From: Enoplosus armatus
Lineage: Eukaryota; Chordata; Actinopteri; Centrarchiformes; Enoplosidae
NCBI RefSeq assembly: GCF_043641665.1
Contig: NC_092186.1
Location: 21,756,501-21,820,500 of the forward strand
Direction of reading: 5' to 3'
Length of the DNA: 64,000 nt
This document shows, in pieces, positions 37,800 through 51,217 of this stretch. A program made the position numbers and the translations under genes. Below the pieces are notes generated by a model. It ran no database searches, was not told the DNA's origin, and was given only the letters and a program-made list of their open reading frames with translations. How positions within the stretch are numbered: position 1 is the first letter of the stretch; every line of letters starts with the position of its first letter.

Positions 37800-38085
37800 T
37801 ACTATTATACATTACTGATGCATTCATGTGGAAGCGGCTTTTTAAATGATGCAGCTGCTTAAAGTGTAGCTAATTTTGACTACTTTATATACTAATGTGT
37901 AACAAAAAAAAACCTTCAATATTTCATCATGTTTTCTAAAGACTATCATATGTTTTGTATCTACCACTCACAAATAATTGTAGTGGAGTAAAAAGTGTAT
38001 TTCCCAATAATGATACTTACAAGTACCTCACATATGTACTTAAGTACAGTACTTATAAATGCTTAGTTGCTCTCCAACACTGCAA
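37800..38085 (+). mobile_element. Fish interspersed repeat, internally deleted
   Basis: In order: TTACTGATGCATTCATGTGG, AGTGTAGCTAATTTTGACTA, CTACTTTATATACTAATGTG, ATCATATGTTTTGTATCTAC, TTGTAGTGGAGTAAAAAGTG, ACAAGTACCTCACATATGTA, TACTTAAGTACAGTACTTAT. This is the order I recall for a very common percomorph repeat. The middle of the 3' part (between the AAAAAGT and ACAAGTACCTC words) is shorter than I remember, suggesting an internal deletion. No coding capacity. Confidence 0.85.
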
Positions 38086-40620
38086 CCCTGTAAGCCAAAA
38101 ACATCTTGAATAATGGATGGGGATGTAAATCCAACTGCACAAAAGAGGTCAACTATAAAATGTTTAGGTTTTTTTTATTCAGAAAAAGCCTTAACTGAAC
38201 AATTCATTAATACTAATGCATAAAATATGAGAAACACCTGCTCTCTGTTCACTGACGTTTACTGGCCCGAGCCTTGATGAATGAGTGTGTGAGAAAGTGT
38301 GTGGCGCTCGCTTAAAACACTGGAGGAAAAGGGGGGAGCTCATATTTGATCTGGTGTGAATTAGAAAAGAATCAGGAGGAGGCGGGGATGGGGGGGGGGC
38401 AGACCACAGTGTTAAAGGCCAGCTGACCCCGCCTGAGGCTTTGGAGCTGGGCTTGACGAGGGGAGCAGAGCCCTGGAGAAGAGAATCTGGACGCTACAGT
38501 ATGCAAGGGCTGTAAAAGAGCCATAAAACAGGGTCAAACAGAGGGGACACCGAGAGGTCTGGGAAAAAACACTCAGCATCCCTCGCTGCCTTCTCCGCTC
38601 ACTCGTTCGCCATCATTCCTGCGCTGTCTCTCAGTCAGTCTGTCTGTCTTTTCTCCAACCACTGCGTCAATCATCTTCTTTGGTTTTGCAACGCCAGGAG
38701 CCACATCAGTGTTCGCTTTATAGTTATTTAGATCGAACGCTTCCAGGTAGATTGAAGATGACTCCAGGCAAAAAAATAATAATAATTATATCATCATCTG
38801 CCCTTCCTGCTCAGCTGGTGCCAATTACAGCACGACTGCCCAATCGTCAAAATATAAATACATAACTGAGAGCCGCTTTTAACCACAAAATGTATGGAAA
38901 CTGTTCCTGGTGTGTGCTAAAATGCCAAATATTCGCCTGTTCCAGCTTTTCAAATGTGGGAATTTGGAGCTTTTCGCTTTTTTTTTATATAACTGTATTT
39001 GTAATATTTTGGGTTTTGAACTGTAAGTTGGATAAAACAAGGTATTTGAAAACACGCTGAGCTTCAGGAAATTGGGGACATTTTTAATTTTTCATAAAAT
39101 AAAACAATGCTCTATGGGGGCCTCAACATTTACGGTCCCTTAATGAATACATCTACGGCAGAAGAACCATTTTCTTTGGCTTGTTAAAGCTGAGAAAAAC
39201 CTCACTGGGATGAACCCCGACCTCTGTGTTGCCTTGTTCACTCACCCATCATATTAGGTGCCCTCCCTCTCTCCCTAAATCCATCTCTCCGTCCTCTCCC
39301 CCCTCCCTCTCTGTCCGTCCTCTTCCCACATGTAGATCCAGAGACTGATAAATGCTGCAACTCCATTATCCCTGACAGCCCTTTCTCCCTCTTTTTTTCC
39401 CCTTTCATCCCTCCCTCCCTCCCCCCTGCATTCCTTTCTCCGCTCATCCTCAGTCTCTGTCTTGAGGCCCGCTCTGATTACCCATAATCCACCCCGTCCC
39501 CTCCGCCCTCCAGATGATGTGTGGGCTGCGTTCAGCCTAGCGCCGTCTTAACTTCATGCTGATGAATGGTGATTTGACATCGCATCAAGATAAGCAGGTA
39601 AAAAGATGCCAAGGGAGGTGTAGAGTGCCTGACTCAAACCTGCCTGCCCGTCATGGATAGTTCTTGGATGACAGAGTGGGCCTGGATGTACTATAAAGTG
39701 TGTGTGTGTGGGTGTGTATTTGTGGATTCAGTATGCTTCGCTTCATTTATCTCTCCTGCCATTCTATTCATTCCAAAATCACTGTCTATTTTTCCAGACA
39801 TCTCTCTTTGTAATATGGCTAAATAATCAAGCTGGGCTTCTTTCCATTGTGATTTTCACTGCTGGCTCAACTTAGCACTGACGTCTTCAGTTATACACTG
39901 CATTACATCACACTGCCAATATTACATGATCCCACATCTTTAATAAACATTTACGGTTCACCATAGCCACCTATAGGAGCTCATGTTTCAAAGATATGGA
40001 CTTGGAAAAAGTGTAGAGCTGCACCTTCAATGAGGACTTTTTTTTTTTCCTGCTGAGCAATAAATTAAAAGTATAACCCTGTTTTGTTTTTAATAACAGT
40101 TTAGTATTTAAAAAAAGGTTGGTCGTCAGATGATAACATGGCAAGTCAAACTGTAATGGCAGTCCTCACACGTTCCTAATAAGTGTCTGAGGGCTCAGGG
40201 CAGTCCCACTGTACAATCTACAAGACATTGTGAGGCTTTAAAGCTTTAAAAGTAGGACAATAAAATAAATTTACTGTCTTACTGACCTCACACTTAATTT
40301 ACCCATACCCCAATTATTAATAGATGTCTATAAACTGACAATAGGCACAACAACAAATGACTTCTGACAAGAAGTTCACATTGGTTAGATGAGCCTTTCT
40401 GACAAACCACATGTTTGGTTTTGGATTATACTAGAGGTTACTGTGAAAACACTGGAGGCCCCTACAGACAGAGAAAACTTTGCTCTGCAGCTTTACCCAG
40501 GTAATGTGGTAATACCCAAGTAGTGTGCGCCTACTTTAGCCTGGTATATTTCACACAGTTGGGGTCTGGGGGGGGGGGCCTTCACCGAAACGTGGCGCGT
40601 TTGGCACACAATCCTCCTCT
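38086..40620. other. Non-coding stretch, no gene seen
   Basis: Contains G10 at about 38390-38399, a pyrimidine-rich region at 39250-39440 (CCCTCCCTCT-type), an even-composition segment near 39470-39620, and T and A runs near 40040 and 40113. G runs lie near 40566-40579. Frames are under 70 codons. No exon is recognised. Confidence 0.55.
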
Positions 40621-40810
40621 TGCCACCTGCCTGTGGAATGCTCCATGTGTGCAGCTGTGTATGTACGAGGCTCTCTAATTGGCCGGCATCAGCTCAGGTT
40701 GGCTTGTTGAGAACTCTAATTGATCGCTCTGCTGACCCTGGGGTGGGCGACCGAAAGCTCATTAGTCCCCCGAGCACTACTGGTCCATGACCTGGCAGAG
40801 CCAAGCAGTG
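40621..40810. promoter_or_regulatory. Candidate enhancer-like block with repeated homeodomain site
   Basis: The 9-mer CTCTAATTG occurs twice, at 40673-40681 and 40714-40722 (41 bp apart). CTCATTAG follows at 40758-40765. The block has no simple repeats. Repeated TAATTG cores are a common feature of developmental enhancers. The motif copies are seen directly; function and conservation are inference. Confidence 0.35.
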
Positions 40811-41585
40811 GCTGGACTGCCTGTTTGAACTTATGAGACACTGACTTTTTGCAAAAGCTAAACCTAAACAGATTCAAAATGAAGAGATTTACACTTCAAA
40901 TTCAATAAAATGCTATCAAACCCCCAAGCCTAGTAGCCACAGCTGTCCAAAACAATCTCTGGTCAATATTGATATTACTGGTTAAAACTCACTTTGCAAG
41001 CCCTTGTAATTGTTAGGACATAAACAGGAAAATAAATTCAACTATTTACAGTAAAAACTAAAAATCTACATGGTGAAATTCAAAGGTCATTTTCCAGCCG
41101 GAGGCCACACTAACTCCCTGACGTCATGCTGAACAACCAGGCTACTTATTCCCATATTTCTTTCCTCAGGGCTCACCTGCCTCATTACCACAGATGAAAT
41201 GCAGACATATCTCTCCTTGCATCATTCAAGCACGGAAATAGTTAATAATACACACAAATAATGACTAAAAAGCAGCTCCTGACTTCATATTCTCATACTC
41301 TGGGACTTCATAATATCCCTGTGTGTGCTTGGTGCCCCATGGGTGGGCCCTCAGCACATGCCACGCAGCTATGGGAGCAGACGGCAAATCCATTAAAACC
41401 CACTGGTATCTTAATATACTCACAGAGTCCCTCAGATGCTAGTTTGACCCGTGTGCATCATAAAGTGCTGAAGCAATGCATGTGTGTGCTCACCCTAACC
41501 CTGCTCAACGGCAGTGCGTGTGAATGAGCCAACCGGTGAGGAATGTGGGTCACACATGATGCAAGTCAGCATGTATGCCTGAGCG

Positions 41586-41589
<4 letters not shown>
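40811..41589. other. Non-coding stretch with a full CRE motif
   Basis: TGACGTCA, the perfect cAMP-response-element palindrome, lies at 41119-41126. The rest is ordinary DNA. One frame of 88 codons at 41261-41527 is unrecognised. Confidence 0.5.

Positions 41590-41624
<35 letters not shown>
41590..41624. repeat. (CA)17 microsatellite
   Basis: A pure CA array of about 35 bp, preceded by GCGCACG. Confidence 0.97.
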
Positions 41625-41627
<3 letters not shown>

Positions 41628-44600
41628 TACTTCACACTCTCTTTTCACCAACAAACTCAATCCACAAGTGCTGTCGACCACTTGATATGCGTGTGTGTGT
41701 TCAGCCTATTTGTATTTGCATGAAGTGGGTTGAGTTTCATATAGCGCACCGTTTCGAGGCCGTCCTGTTTTCAGCACATTGAATTTTGACATGCTAAGTA
41801 GATACTCTTACTTTTACTCTCCCCGCCAACAGCCAGTTGCTGAGCCCGCTGCCCGATTTAGAGTCATTAGTGACAGCTGTCACATACACCATCAACACAG
41901 GGAGGGAGAGACGGGAGTCAACGAAGGACACAAACTTAGTGGAAGGAAGAGAGGGGGAGTTGGTAAGAGGATGGATCGAGAGGCTTCTGGGGCTGGCAAA
42001 GCAATTAGACAAAAAAAAAACCAGGACACATACGACTGAATCTGTCGTCTGTCAACATTGTACTGATGCACAAGCGTTTTGAATATCAATCCTGTCCAGT
42101 GGCTGCTTCTCCTGCCCTAGACCCATTTAAAAACAGCCTTCTGGAGTTTTCTAAAAATCCAATTTAATAACTTGTCTCCAGTGATTTAAGTCGGGGAATC
42201 GTCATAATCTGTTCCCCTGGAAAACAAGTGGATATGTGAAAAAAGCTAATTGCCTTTGGGCCTGGCGGTTTTTGGAGTCGGGGGGCTTAAAGGAAGGTAG
42301 CGGTGTATGGAAGTAACAGTGCAGCGCAGAGAGGGACAGCGGGCATGAATGAACACTTTGTGGAGCGTAGGATCAGTAATGACATGCAAATATAAGGTCC
42401 AGGCCACAAAATGAGAAGACAAATATCCTCCGTTTGCCTTGCCCCTACTTTAGCTGTCTATCAATGCAAGTTTGTCCCGTTCCTGAGATCTATCACAGGA
42501 GGTGGCAGCAGCCAGGTAAAACGCAACTCTTGATCTGTGTAATGGTTGATGTCTCGCATCTTAAAAAAATGGTATTAAAAGGTGATTAAATGTATTCAGT
42601 TCTTGCCGAGTCTTAACCTGTCCTTCATTAATGGGCTCTAATATTGGTACAGCTTTATCATGGCCTCTTTCAAGACGGCACAACCAAGCTTTAACGTTCC
42701 CTTTTTGCGCTGCTCCACTCCATCTTTCCATTATTTTCTTTCCAGGAAATGATTGATCAAACACAAAACCATTTCTGCAGTTTAATCCGGGATTTTCCAA
42801 CATGCAAGATTTCTGCGGCACACTGACAATTTGGGTTGGCTTTTAATAGGCGTTCTCGCTGACAGATAGCGGTTGCGCGCTCTTTACGGATGGCTTCTGT
42901 TGGACAACGAGCACGTTTGTGACCAACAAGCCAGGAGGCCTCCGAAGGGTGGGAGGACAGATGACACCCCTGTCAACGCTGCCACCGCTAACACCGCGCA
43001 AACACTCAGACGACCGTCCCGTGCTCTCACAGGCTTCACCCTGTTCTACGTTGAACATCTGTGTTGTTCTGTGCCGCGCAGAGCAACTCCCATAAAAACA
43101 CAGATATGGAACCTATTAAGACCGTTGAGACTGTATTAGGGACTATATTATTTTCCATTGCACAGGCGAAAAACACAAAACTGATCACAGCTCTACGTTT
43201 TACGATTTCATATAATACAACGAGAGGAATTGGTTCCAGAAACCGTCGCCAAAGGTCTTTTTTTTTAATGCTATTTATTGGGGAACTGGAAAAGTGAGAG
43301 GAGGGGTGAACTGGTGGATTGTGAGGGCAACCGGGGGGCCTCTGTGGTTACATAAGAGACACGGGAGGATAGGTAGATGGTACATGTGCAAGAGGTAAAG
43401 AGAGGATTACAATCAGATAGTATGTGTCCACTGAAAACAACAGGAATAAGCTTAAAAACTTCTTAGTGGTGGGGTGGTGAGATCATGGACACACTGTGAC
43501 TCATTAGATTGTAATTCTTCAGAAACTGTTTGATTATAATGAAATCAGACTCAAAACATAATCTGAATTGAACATATTATTAGGTTGCATCTTCAAAAAC
43601 CACAGCAGAGGCAATCTTTTCATTCCAATGATAGAGGTAGCCTTAACCATTTCCTACCTTTTCATAAAATTCTTGTAAAATGAGTCCTTATGTACACATG
43701 AGAGAGAGAGAGAGAATGAGCGGTTCTATCGAAGTGTGGTTAGTACTGTTGAGTCCCAGCCAGGTTCTCACCATGCTAAAACACAGCTTCTATCCTTTAA
43801 TATGAGGGCTGTTAAATGTTTTCAGCCTGAGACCAAGAGGAGACACTTAGTCTCTTGCCCTCAGTCCAGAACCATGAAAGCATATTTCTGTACTTGTCAT
43901 GTGAGGAGAGGGACCCTGAGCAGGTAGGCCTGTGGCCAAGTGTGGCTCTCTAACCCATAGTTCCAGAAACAACATTTAATACAAGCCCTGGTCTACATGC
44001 TTTGAAAGAGAGAGCCTATAAAGACAGAGAGGCACTTACTGTTTAATATTACCAAATGTGGCCAAATGTATTTGGAATATTCCTGCTTTTCTTTTATGAT
44101 AACATGTTTGTTTTGGCTTCTATCTCCTAGTGTACAGTGTAAATGAGGATAGTGTCTATCAGTGCTAACAGCAGAATGAGTTCTATGCGGCTAAATGCAT
44201 GTGTTCACCCCATGTTTTGGGCCTTTATTGGATATCTTCCAGTCGAGAGAAGGTCCCTGGACTGACTCAAACAGAGTATGTTGCGATTACATGGTCAGTC
44301 TTAAATGCCTAGACCACCGGGATGGCTCAGTGTTCAGTCTTTTCATGACAAAAAAAAACAAACAAAAAAAAAACATGCAACTACACACGAGTACAGGATA
44401 AAGCCACAAACTTAACCACGTCACCAAGTTTTTGTAGCTGCAGCACTGTCAAGTGTGCCCAGTGATTCCGTTTTTTCTGTGAATCTTGAATTTATTACAC
44501 TTTTTCAGTCTGCAATGAGACGTGTCACCTTTTTAAAACCTGCACCTGCTTTGACACCATCCTTAATCCAGACTGGTCTCCACATAGATGCTTTAGTAAC

Positions 44601-45583
44601 CCAGAGGATTGTTATATTACATCTGTGTTTAGTAGTCAGTGGAGTTGAATGTATAAAAAATAAAAACTATTAGGCACATTTTGTGATAATTACTGTAGAT
44701 GTTTAATAATAGATCACAGTACACAATACATCCCTGGATTCAGCCAATCAGTGTGCTTCAGGGGAAAGTAAAAGCCCTCAACATTTTGTGGATTTGCATA
44801 TTAAAAAGTACATTTACAGATGATGCTGTGCTCTGTTTAGCTGTGTTGTACTGCAGTTCCCATAAGCAGCGGTGTCCCCTTGAAGCTCTGGCCTCATGTG
44901 AGCATGGTAGCCGATAGTCCTGCTCTCCTCTCATTAACATCCCATCTATCAAACGGCCTGCTGTCATCCTGCGCTGCCACCCTGTCATTTAGCTCACAGT
45001 GGAGCTACAACACACTCACACTCATTACTCCCTTTACCAAAAGCAAGAGTGCATTTTTGGACGGGGGGTTGTGTTTTATGTTTTTTTTTAAATCACAGTT
45101 TGGGAACGTATTCATGTGGAATTTGTGTACGTGTGGTTTCTAAAACATACTTTCGCTTCCATTACGAACCCTCGCAGCGATAATCTCAATGCTGGTGGCA
45201 ATTCTTAACCAACAAGTAGGAAAAATAAAAAAAACAGATATGTTCAAAAACAACTGCTTGTGAGACTACTAAAAAGCACAGCGTCTAATTCACGGAGAAT
45301 GTGAACCAGTTTTGAAGTGGCTTGTAAATGTGGTCATGTGTGGTTTATGTGAGTGAGGCTGCTTTCCCCTGTAGAGGCTGAGGCTTCATTTAAGTTGAGC
45401 AGGGTAAGGTGCTCCCCATGTGTTCATGCTATGCTGATTTCAAATCCAGCATATGACCTATATCACATTGCTCCCTCCCATCTGTTATTCTCCATTGTAC
45501 TCAATCTGCTGAAATGCAATAAAAACGCACTCCTTTTCACTGACTAATGTCCTGCAGTGCCCTCTGGCCCGCACAGAGTGTAG

Positions 45584-45588
<5 letters not shown>
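41625..45588. other. Non-coding stretch, no gene seen
   Basis: ATTTGCAT/ATGCAAAT octamer-type words occur at 41714-41721, 42384-42391 and 44792-44799. The part at about 42110-42300 has even composition with CAATTTAATAAC and AAGCTAATTGCC words. A GA run lies at 43701-43714 and A runs interrupted by C at 44349-44373. Frames are under 90 codons with no recognised domain. Confidence 0.5.

Positions 45589-45631
<43 letters not shown>
45589..45631. repeat. (GT)21 microsatellite
   Basis: A pure GT array, followed by CGTGTGCC. Confidence 0.97.
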
Positions 45632-45636
<5 letters not shown>

Positions 45637-45950
45637 GCCTCTATGACTAAGTTGAGAGTGACATAAAACAGAATAGCGTGATGGTAAATTAATGCCGGTC
45701 TTATTTGCTGCAGCTCTGGCCAAAGAGCGAGTTAGAGAATGATCGGTCTGTATGGGAGACCTCAGTATGCTCTCTGACCGAGACAGGACTGGGAATATGG
45801 GAAATCACACACACACACAAGGTCAGGCCTATCTCTCTTTCTCCCACACAAACATACAGGGACACAATGCACCTGGTCTCTCTCTCTCTCCCCCCACAGC
45901 CGCAGTGACACACTGCAGGTCTCAGACTCCAGAGTCCAACAAAAACAGCG

Positions 45951-45977
45951 GTGTGTGTGTGTGTGTGTGTGTGTGTG
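45951..45977. repeat. (GT)13 microsatellite
   Basis: A pure GT array, followed by CAGCAGTACAC. Confidence 0.96.
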
Positions 45978-48900
45978 CAGCAGTACACTGTGGTGTTTAA
46001 GGCATGCACAGCAATGTCAATAAACTGTGAGACGATGCGAAACCAAACAGAGAGAGCTTAGATAGAATCTACAGTTTGCCGCGTCTACCACCTTCCGAAA
46101 AATGAAAAGGGGACTGAGCTTCTTCACAGAGTCAAGACTCGGGCCAAACACACACCATTACATGTTTGTTTTTTGTCTAAAGCAGTGCTGTAATGTAACA
46201 TAATTGCACAGTAGGGAGAACAGTGGAAGAGGAGGCACACATTACATGATGCAGTTTGTTTATGAAAACACGTCGCATGTATGTTGCGGTCCAGGCGTGT
46301 CTCTCTCCATCTCGCCCAACACATAAATCACAGTTTGCCCACTTGTTTCCTGGCTGAAACTAGGCGTTTCTGAGGAAGCCAAGCAGGACAGAAAGTGAAA
46401 CTTTACTTGAACTGCTCCACATTGACATAAGGTTGCAAACAAAAAACTAAAAATATTGATAAAAGTCAGCAACACTGTGCTGAAATTTCACTGGCCAGAG
46501 TGACACAGTCAACCAGGTGACTTCCACATGTATTTATGACTTCTCTAGACGGCCACACTCGCTGCAGATAGGTAGGCTTTCAGTAATTTTTTACATATTT
46601 GCTCGCTGAATGCAAAGCTCAGTCTCAAGACATTTCTGTATGTTCTCGCAAAACACAAACACACATGCGGTGAAATCACCACTTATACAGAAGGCCAACA
46701 GACAAAAACATACGGAGGAGTGGATCCAACCTAGAAAAAGATGCAGATGAGGATAAATGAGATCGGTGCAACATGTTGAACGCTGCTTAAAATGGACTAA
46801 TTCCAAAGCTATGAACAAGTTCCCAGAAGGCATTTAGAAAAGACAGAGATAGAAATGTAGACCAGGCATTGAAGTCACCACATGCAATGTCAAAGATTTC
46901 TTTTGAATTAAGAAAGAAAGAAAGAAAACACATCTGAAACATTTAGCCTTGTATGAAACAAATTGACAAAATACTCTGTAACATCAGAAATCTTTTGTTA
47001 CCCTTTGTGACTGTGATAGATTGTCATTTCTCTCGCCGCGGGTCTCAACAAATGTTCAGCATGATGGAGAGAATAGCTTCAATCTGAAACACAAATATGA
47101 CGCCTCTTCAATTGAAACCAGCGACAGATTTGGAATACACTTGACCAGCTTGTGTTGAAAGTCGTTTTATGCCTTTTAATGCCGAAGCCAAGCCCCTCGC
47201 CCTTTTTCTCTCCCTCCTCCCCTCCCTGCATGGTTTCACTTAGCCATAGATGCCTGCATTTGATTAGGGTTTCAATGTCAATAACGCCTGTTTTGAAAAA
47301 CACCCTCAAAGGGCCCTGGAACAAAGACGAAGGAGAGGGCAAGTGGGTGAGAGCGAGACAGTAAGAGGGAGATTTGAAGGCAAGTAGAAACATAATAAGG
47401 TATTATGACTTGACGATCATGTGCAGTCCACATGTTGCCGTATTGTGTTTGTTTGCCCCTCAGCGTGATGTGACAGCCACATTTGAACTTCTAAAAACAC
47501 ATATCTCTAATGACTGCGGCCGTGGAAACGAGGAGACAGAGAAAATAAAGCAGAACACAAAGGAGGGATATCAATGACAGATGAGCAAGAGTGGATATGA
47601 ATCATGTTAGTTTACGAATGAAGTGCAAAGAGCTGTATGGACAGTATGAGACGTTGTCTTTCACTACTTCTCACTCTTTAAATGGTGTTTTTTTTTATCC
47701 TTCCACTGGAAGGACTAGTTGTGGTCAACTTGGCCCATTTCTTACTACTGACTGCGGGGGTCAACACTGAGCAGCGAGAAGCCCCTGTGGCATTAAAATG
47801 ATTCAACAGTATGATATATATTAAGCATATTTAATTATTACTTATTATTATTTCACACCCTTGTCCTGCAGTATACTTATATAAAAATGCAAGTTATTAT
47901 ATATCATTATAAATATTTATCATCATTTTTAATTTACTCAAAGTATTGTTGTGAATAAAGTATTCATTTCATTTCAGACAATGGATTTCGATTTTGGACA
48001 TTTGAAGATTGGACTTTTTTCACTATTTTATGGCATTTTACAGAAAAAAACCCACTCAATTATAATGAAAATACTCATTACTTATTGTAATATTACTTTA
48101 TGTCATCCCTTATTGACAGAAAATTCACACACACCTGGCCTGCAGCTTTATGAAGTTTAGACGCTTTGGCTAGTTTTTTTTTTCTGTGCTGTGTTGCAGT
48201 GATGCGACTAGCCAATCATAGCCCACCCTGAAACAAAACAAGCGTGTTGTTTTAGAAATTCCAGTGAAATTTAGTGATGGTTGAACGCTTTGCAGCTAAA
48301 AAGCACTGCAAACCACATGTCAGATGTCTGCATGTAGGGTCATGCTGCAACAGTGCGCACTTGGCACTTGGTCTGCCAACAGTAGGTGAGCCAAGCAGTC
48401 GCTGTGAATCAGCAGTCAGCTGACTGACAAATATGGAACAAAATGTTTATATGGGATTGTGTGTTTGAGTAAATGATGTTGTATTTGGGTCTCACATATC
48501 GCGTATGTGTGAACGGACATGACACATGTGTCCCGGTGGGCACACGGGACGCCACCTCCCTTATCACAGCGTGTACGCTTGTCTAAATCAGTGCCGCAGT
48601 GGAAGTGTGTGTGTATATTCGTGCCAAAAGAGAAAATCCTTTGCATGGTCCCATATGAGTGGCTAAGACAGACAGAGTGTGTGTTTATTAAAAGACTATG
48701 GGTGGTCCATTTTCATTCACTCTCAAAAAAAAAGAAAAACAGCTTCTCACTGAACCTTTTGTCCCTCGAGGAAAATCATGATATTACAGCCATCACACTG
48801 TCACTAGAGGCTTATGTATCTTTTCTATTAAAAAAGAGTTTATTAGTACTTTACATGTCACAGACGTTCCTTTCAGGTATTTAAGGTATTTGTATACTTA

Positions 48901-51140
48901 AAAATGAGAATGTGCCTCTATGGGACCTTATTTCCTCAGGGTTGTGAAAACAACATACAGTAAGTGCACTACGGGAAAGATTTAACCTCTTCTTTGAGTT
49001 CAACTCACATCATGACAGGCGTTCACCCTCAAACTAAACATCTGCAAACATGCAGCACTCTTAACCAAACCCGCAACCTCCAAATACACTCGTGGCTGGC
49101 TTTGATTTTTCTTCATTCTACCGCTGAAAAAAGCCAAACAACAGCCATGGCACTTCTCAGCACCCTGATTAATCAGAATCACTGTCAATGCAACCAATAG
49201 GGCATCAGATTTAGTGCCAAGGTGCGCTCCAGATGGCAATCCATCATGCTGGTAACAAGGCATAGCATGTTTCATGCCTTGTGCTTTGAATACAAAATAA
49301 ATACATGTTATGTTAACAATGTGACCTATTTGCTTGCAAAAAGCTACACAAGACTGTTCAATTACTAAAAAGCAATACTTAAACTTAATACTTAAAAGAA
49401 GTCTGAGCTCAGTCTGAGTCCTTTAGGTTGAATCCAGCAAATAATAGCTGAAAAACTGTAGGCAGCTTCACAAGCCTTTGAACTGACCCTCAGAACGGCA
49501 ATGAGTCCAGTACCAGATGGCCTCAGAGGTCTGGGTAACTCATGGATTTTCAGCAGGTTTAACACACGGCCATTCAGCGCTTTAAAGACATGATACTTTT
49601 GTTCCTAAAATATTCAATAATACAATATAAACTATGATCAAATAATGTGTGAGAGACGGAAGACAAACCTGGTGAAAGAGAAACTGTGGAGGGACAAGAA
49701 AAAGAGTCAAGAAAAACCTGTTGGTGACTGTGAGAAAGTAAGTAAGTATCTGACTCCACTGACAAAAACATTGTGCTCATACTGAAAAAAGGTTTACATC
49801 ATAACAAGGGGTTATGATTGAAGCATTAGAGAAAGCATATGGGACATGAAGTAGTATAGAAACTAACAAAACTTCAGAGGTTAAATGCATCAAACGTCCT
49901 CAGAGCTCAAAGCAGAGACACCCAATGGCACCATTAAACAGCACTGAGCATGAAATATGGCAGAAAGAAGTCATGGCCTTCAATACTCACACACATAAGC
50001 ACACACACAAACACACATTCAGAGGCGGGTGGGGGGGGGTGTAACACCCCGTGTCTCCCCCAATAACATACCAAATCCATCAAGGTGCCCCAGCATCCAG
50101 TACTGAGGGCCGCCACCGCTGGAAGCGCAGAGGGTTTAATAAACAGCACCAGAGCAAATGAAGGCTTCGTGGATTAAGGCACATATAGTGTGCCAGTCAT
50201 ATCGAGGTTTTGACCCATGATTATCATATATAATCCCATTACTGTCACATACTCTTTCATGCAAACGGAAGTACAAATGCCGGCCTTTCTGATACATAAA
50301 CACAGCACTGTGTATTTAAGGAAAAACATGGAAGGTTTTATGAGCCACCATCTTATCTGATGTTGGAAAACAAACATGAATTTTTCACAAAATTACATTG
50401 GAATTCTTCTTAAAATGTGATTTGGGATCCTCAAACTGGGGACAGACTGTTACAACATGCAAACTAGTTAAACAAAGGGGGCAGTGAGGCAATACGAATG
50501 TGAACCACATGAATAACAAAATATATATATATTGGAATACATATCAAAGATAAGACAGAAAATGATCTGCCATTAATTTAGACTGTGCAGTTGTGTAATC
50601 TTTGCTGTCCTTCCCCAAAAACACCACGAACACACACAAACACACTCTCCGTCTTGTGTTTGGAAGCGCATACCACACCACACAGCAGCAGGCAAAGAGT
50701 GCACTCTAAAATGAGCTGCACGTAGACAGGAAAAAATGTTCTCAGTGTTTACATAACCCACAGATCAATTAAAAGAATATAGCTCTCGTATAATTAAAAA
50801 CAAATGAGATTACTAAAAGTCAGCTCACTTCCTGGAATGTGGTTGAGCTCGGCTGGGTCAGGCCACTGGACTATACAGAGCAGTGGGATCCAAAACAGCA
50901 GTGGGACAGGAAAGATTAGTGGAGGAGGAAGAGAAATTTACAAATGAGCAAGTATTTGGATGCTGGCATTCGTGTTAGCCTGCTGCGTCCCATTTCTGGC
51001 TGATGGAAATACAAACATGTGTCTTTGCTTTTCGAAAGAGCAAAAAAAAGGAAGAACGGCTGAACAGAAGTGAAGCAGAAAAGAAAGTTAGACAAAATAC
51101 AGGACAGGTAATGCTGTGAAAGATGATGGGGTGACTGGAT
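45978..51140. other. Non-coding stretch, no gene seen
   Basis: Contains (AGAA)n at 46911-46928, an even-composition part at about 46990-47290, a perfect 7-bp hairpin TCCTTCC-ACT-GGAAGGA at 47698-47714, and AT-rich DNA at about 47815-47935. GGGGTGT-A-ACACCCC at 50036-50050 lies at the end of a G run, and TATATATATA lies near 50522. The frame at 48519-48884 (121 codons) has no recognised domain. No gene is supported. Confidence 0.55.
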
Positions 51141-51167
51141 GTGCGTGTGTGTGTGTGTGCGTGTGTG

Positions 51168-51217
<50 letters not shown>
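51141..51217. repeat. (GT)n microsatellite with three GC interruptions
   Basis: About 77 bp. GC interruptions lie in the first half, and a pure GT run follows from about 51175. Confidence 0.96.
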
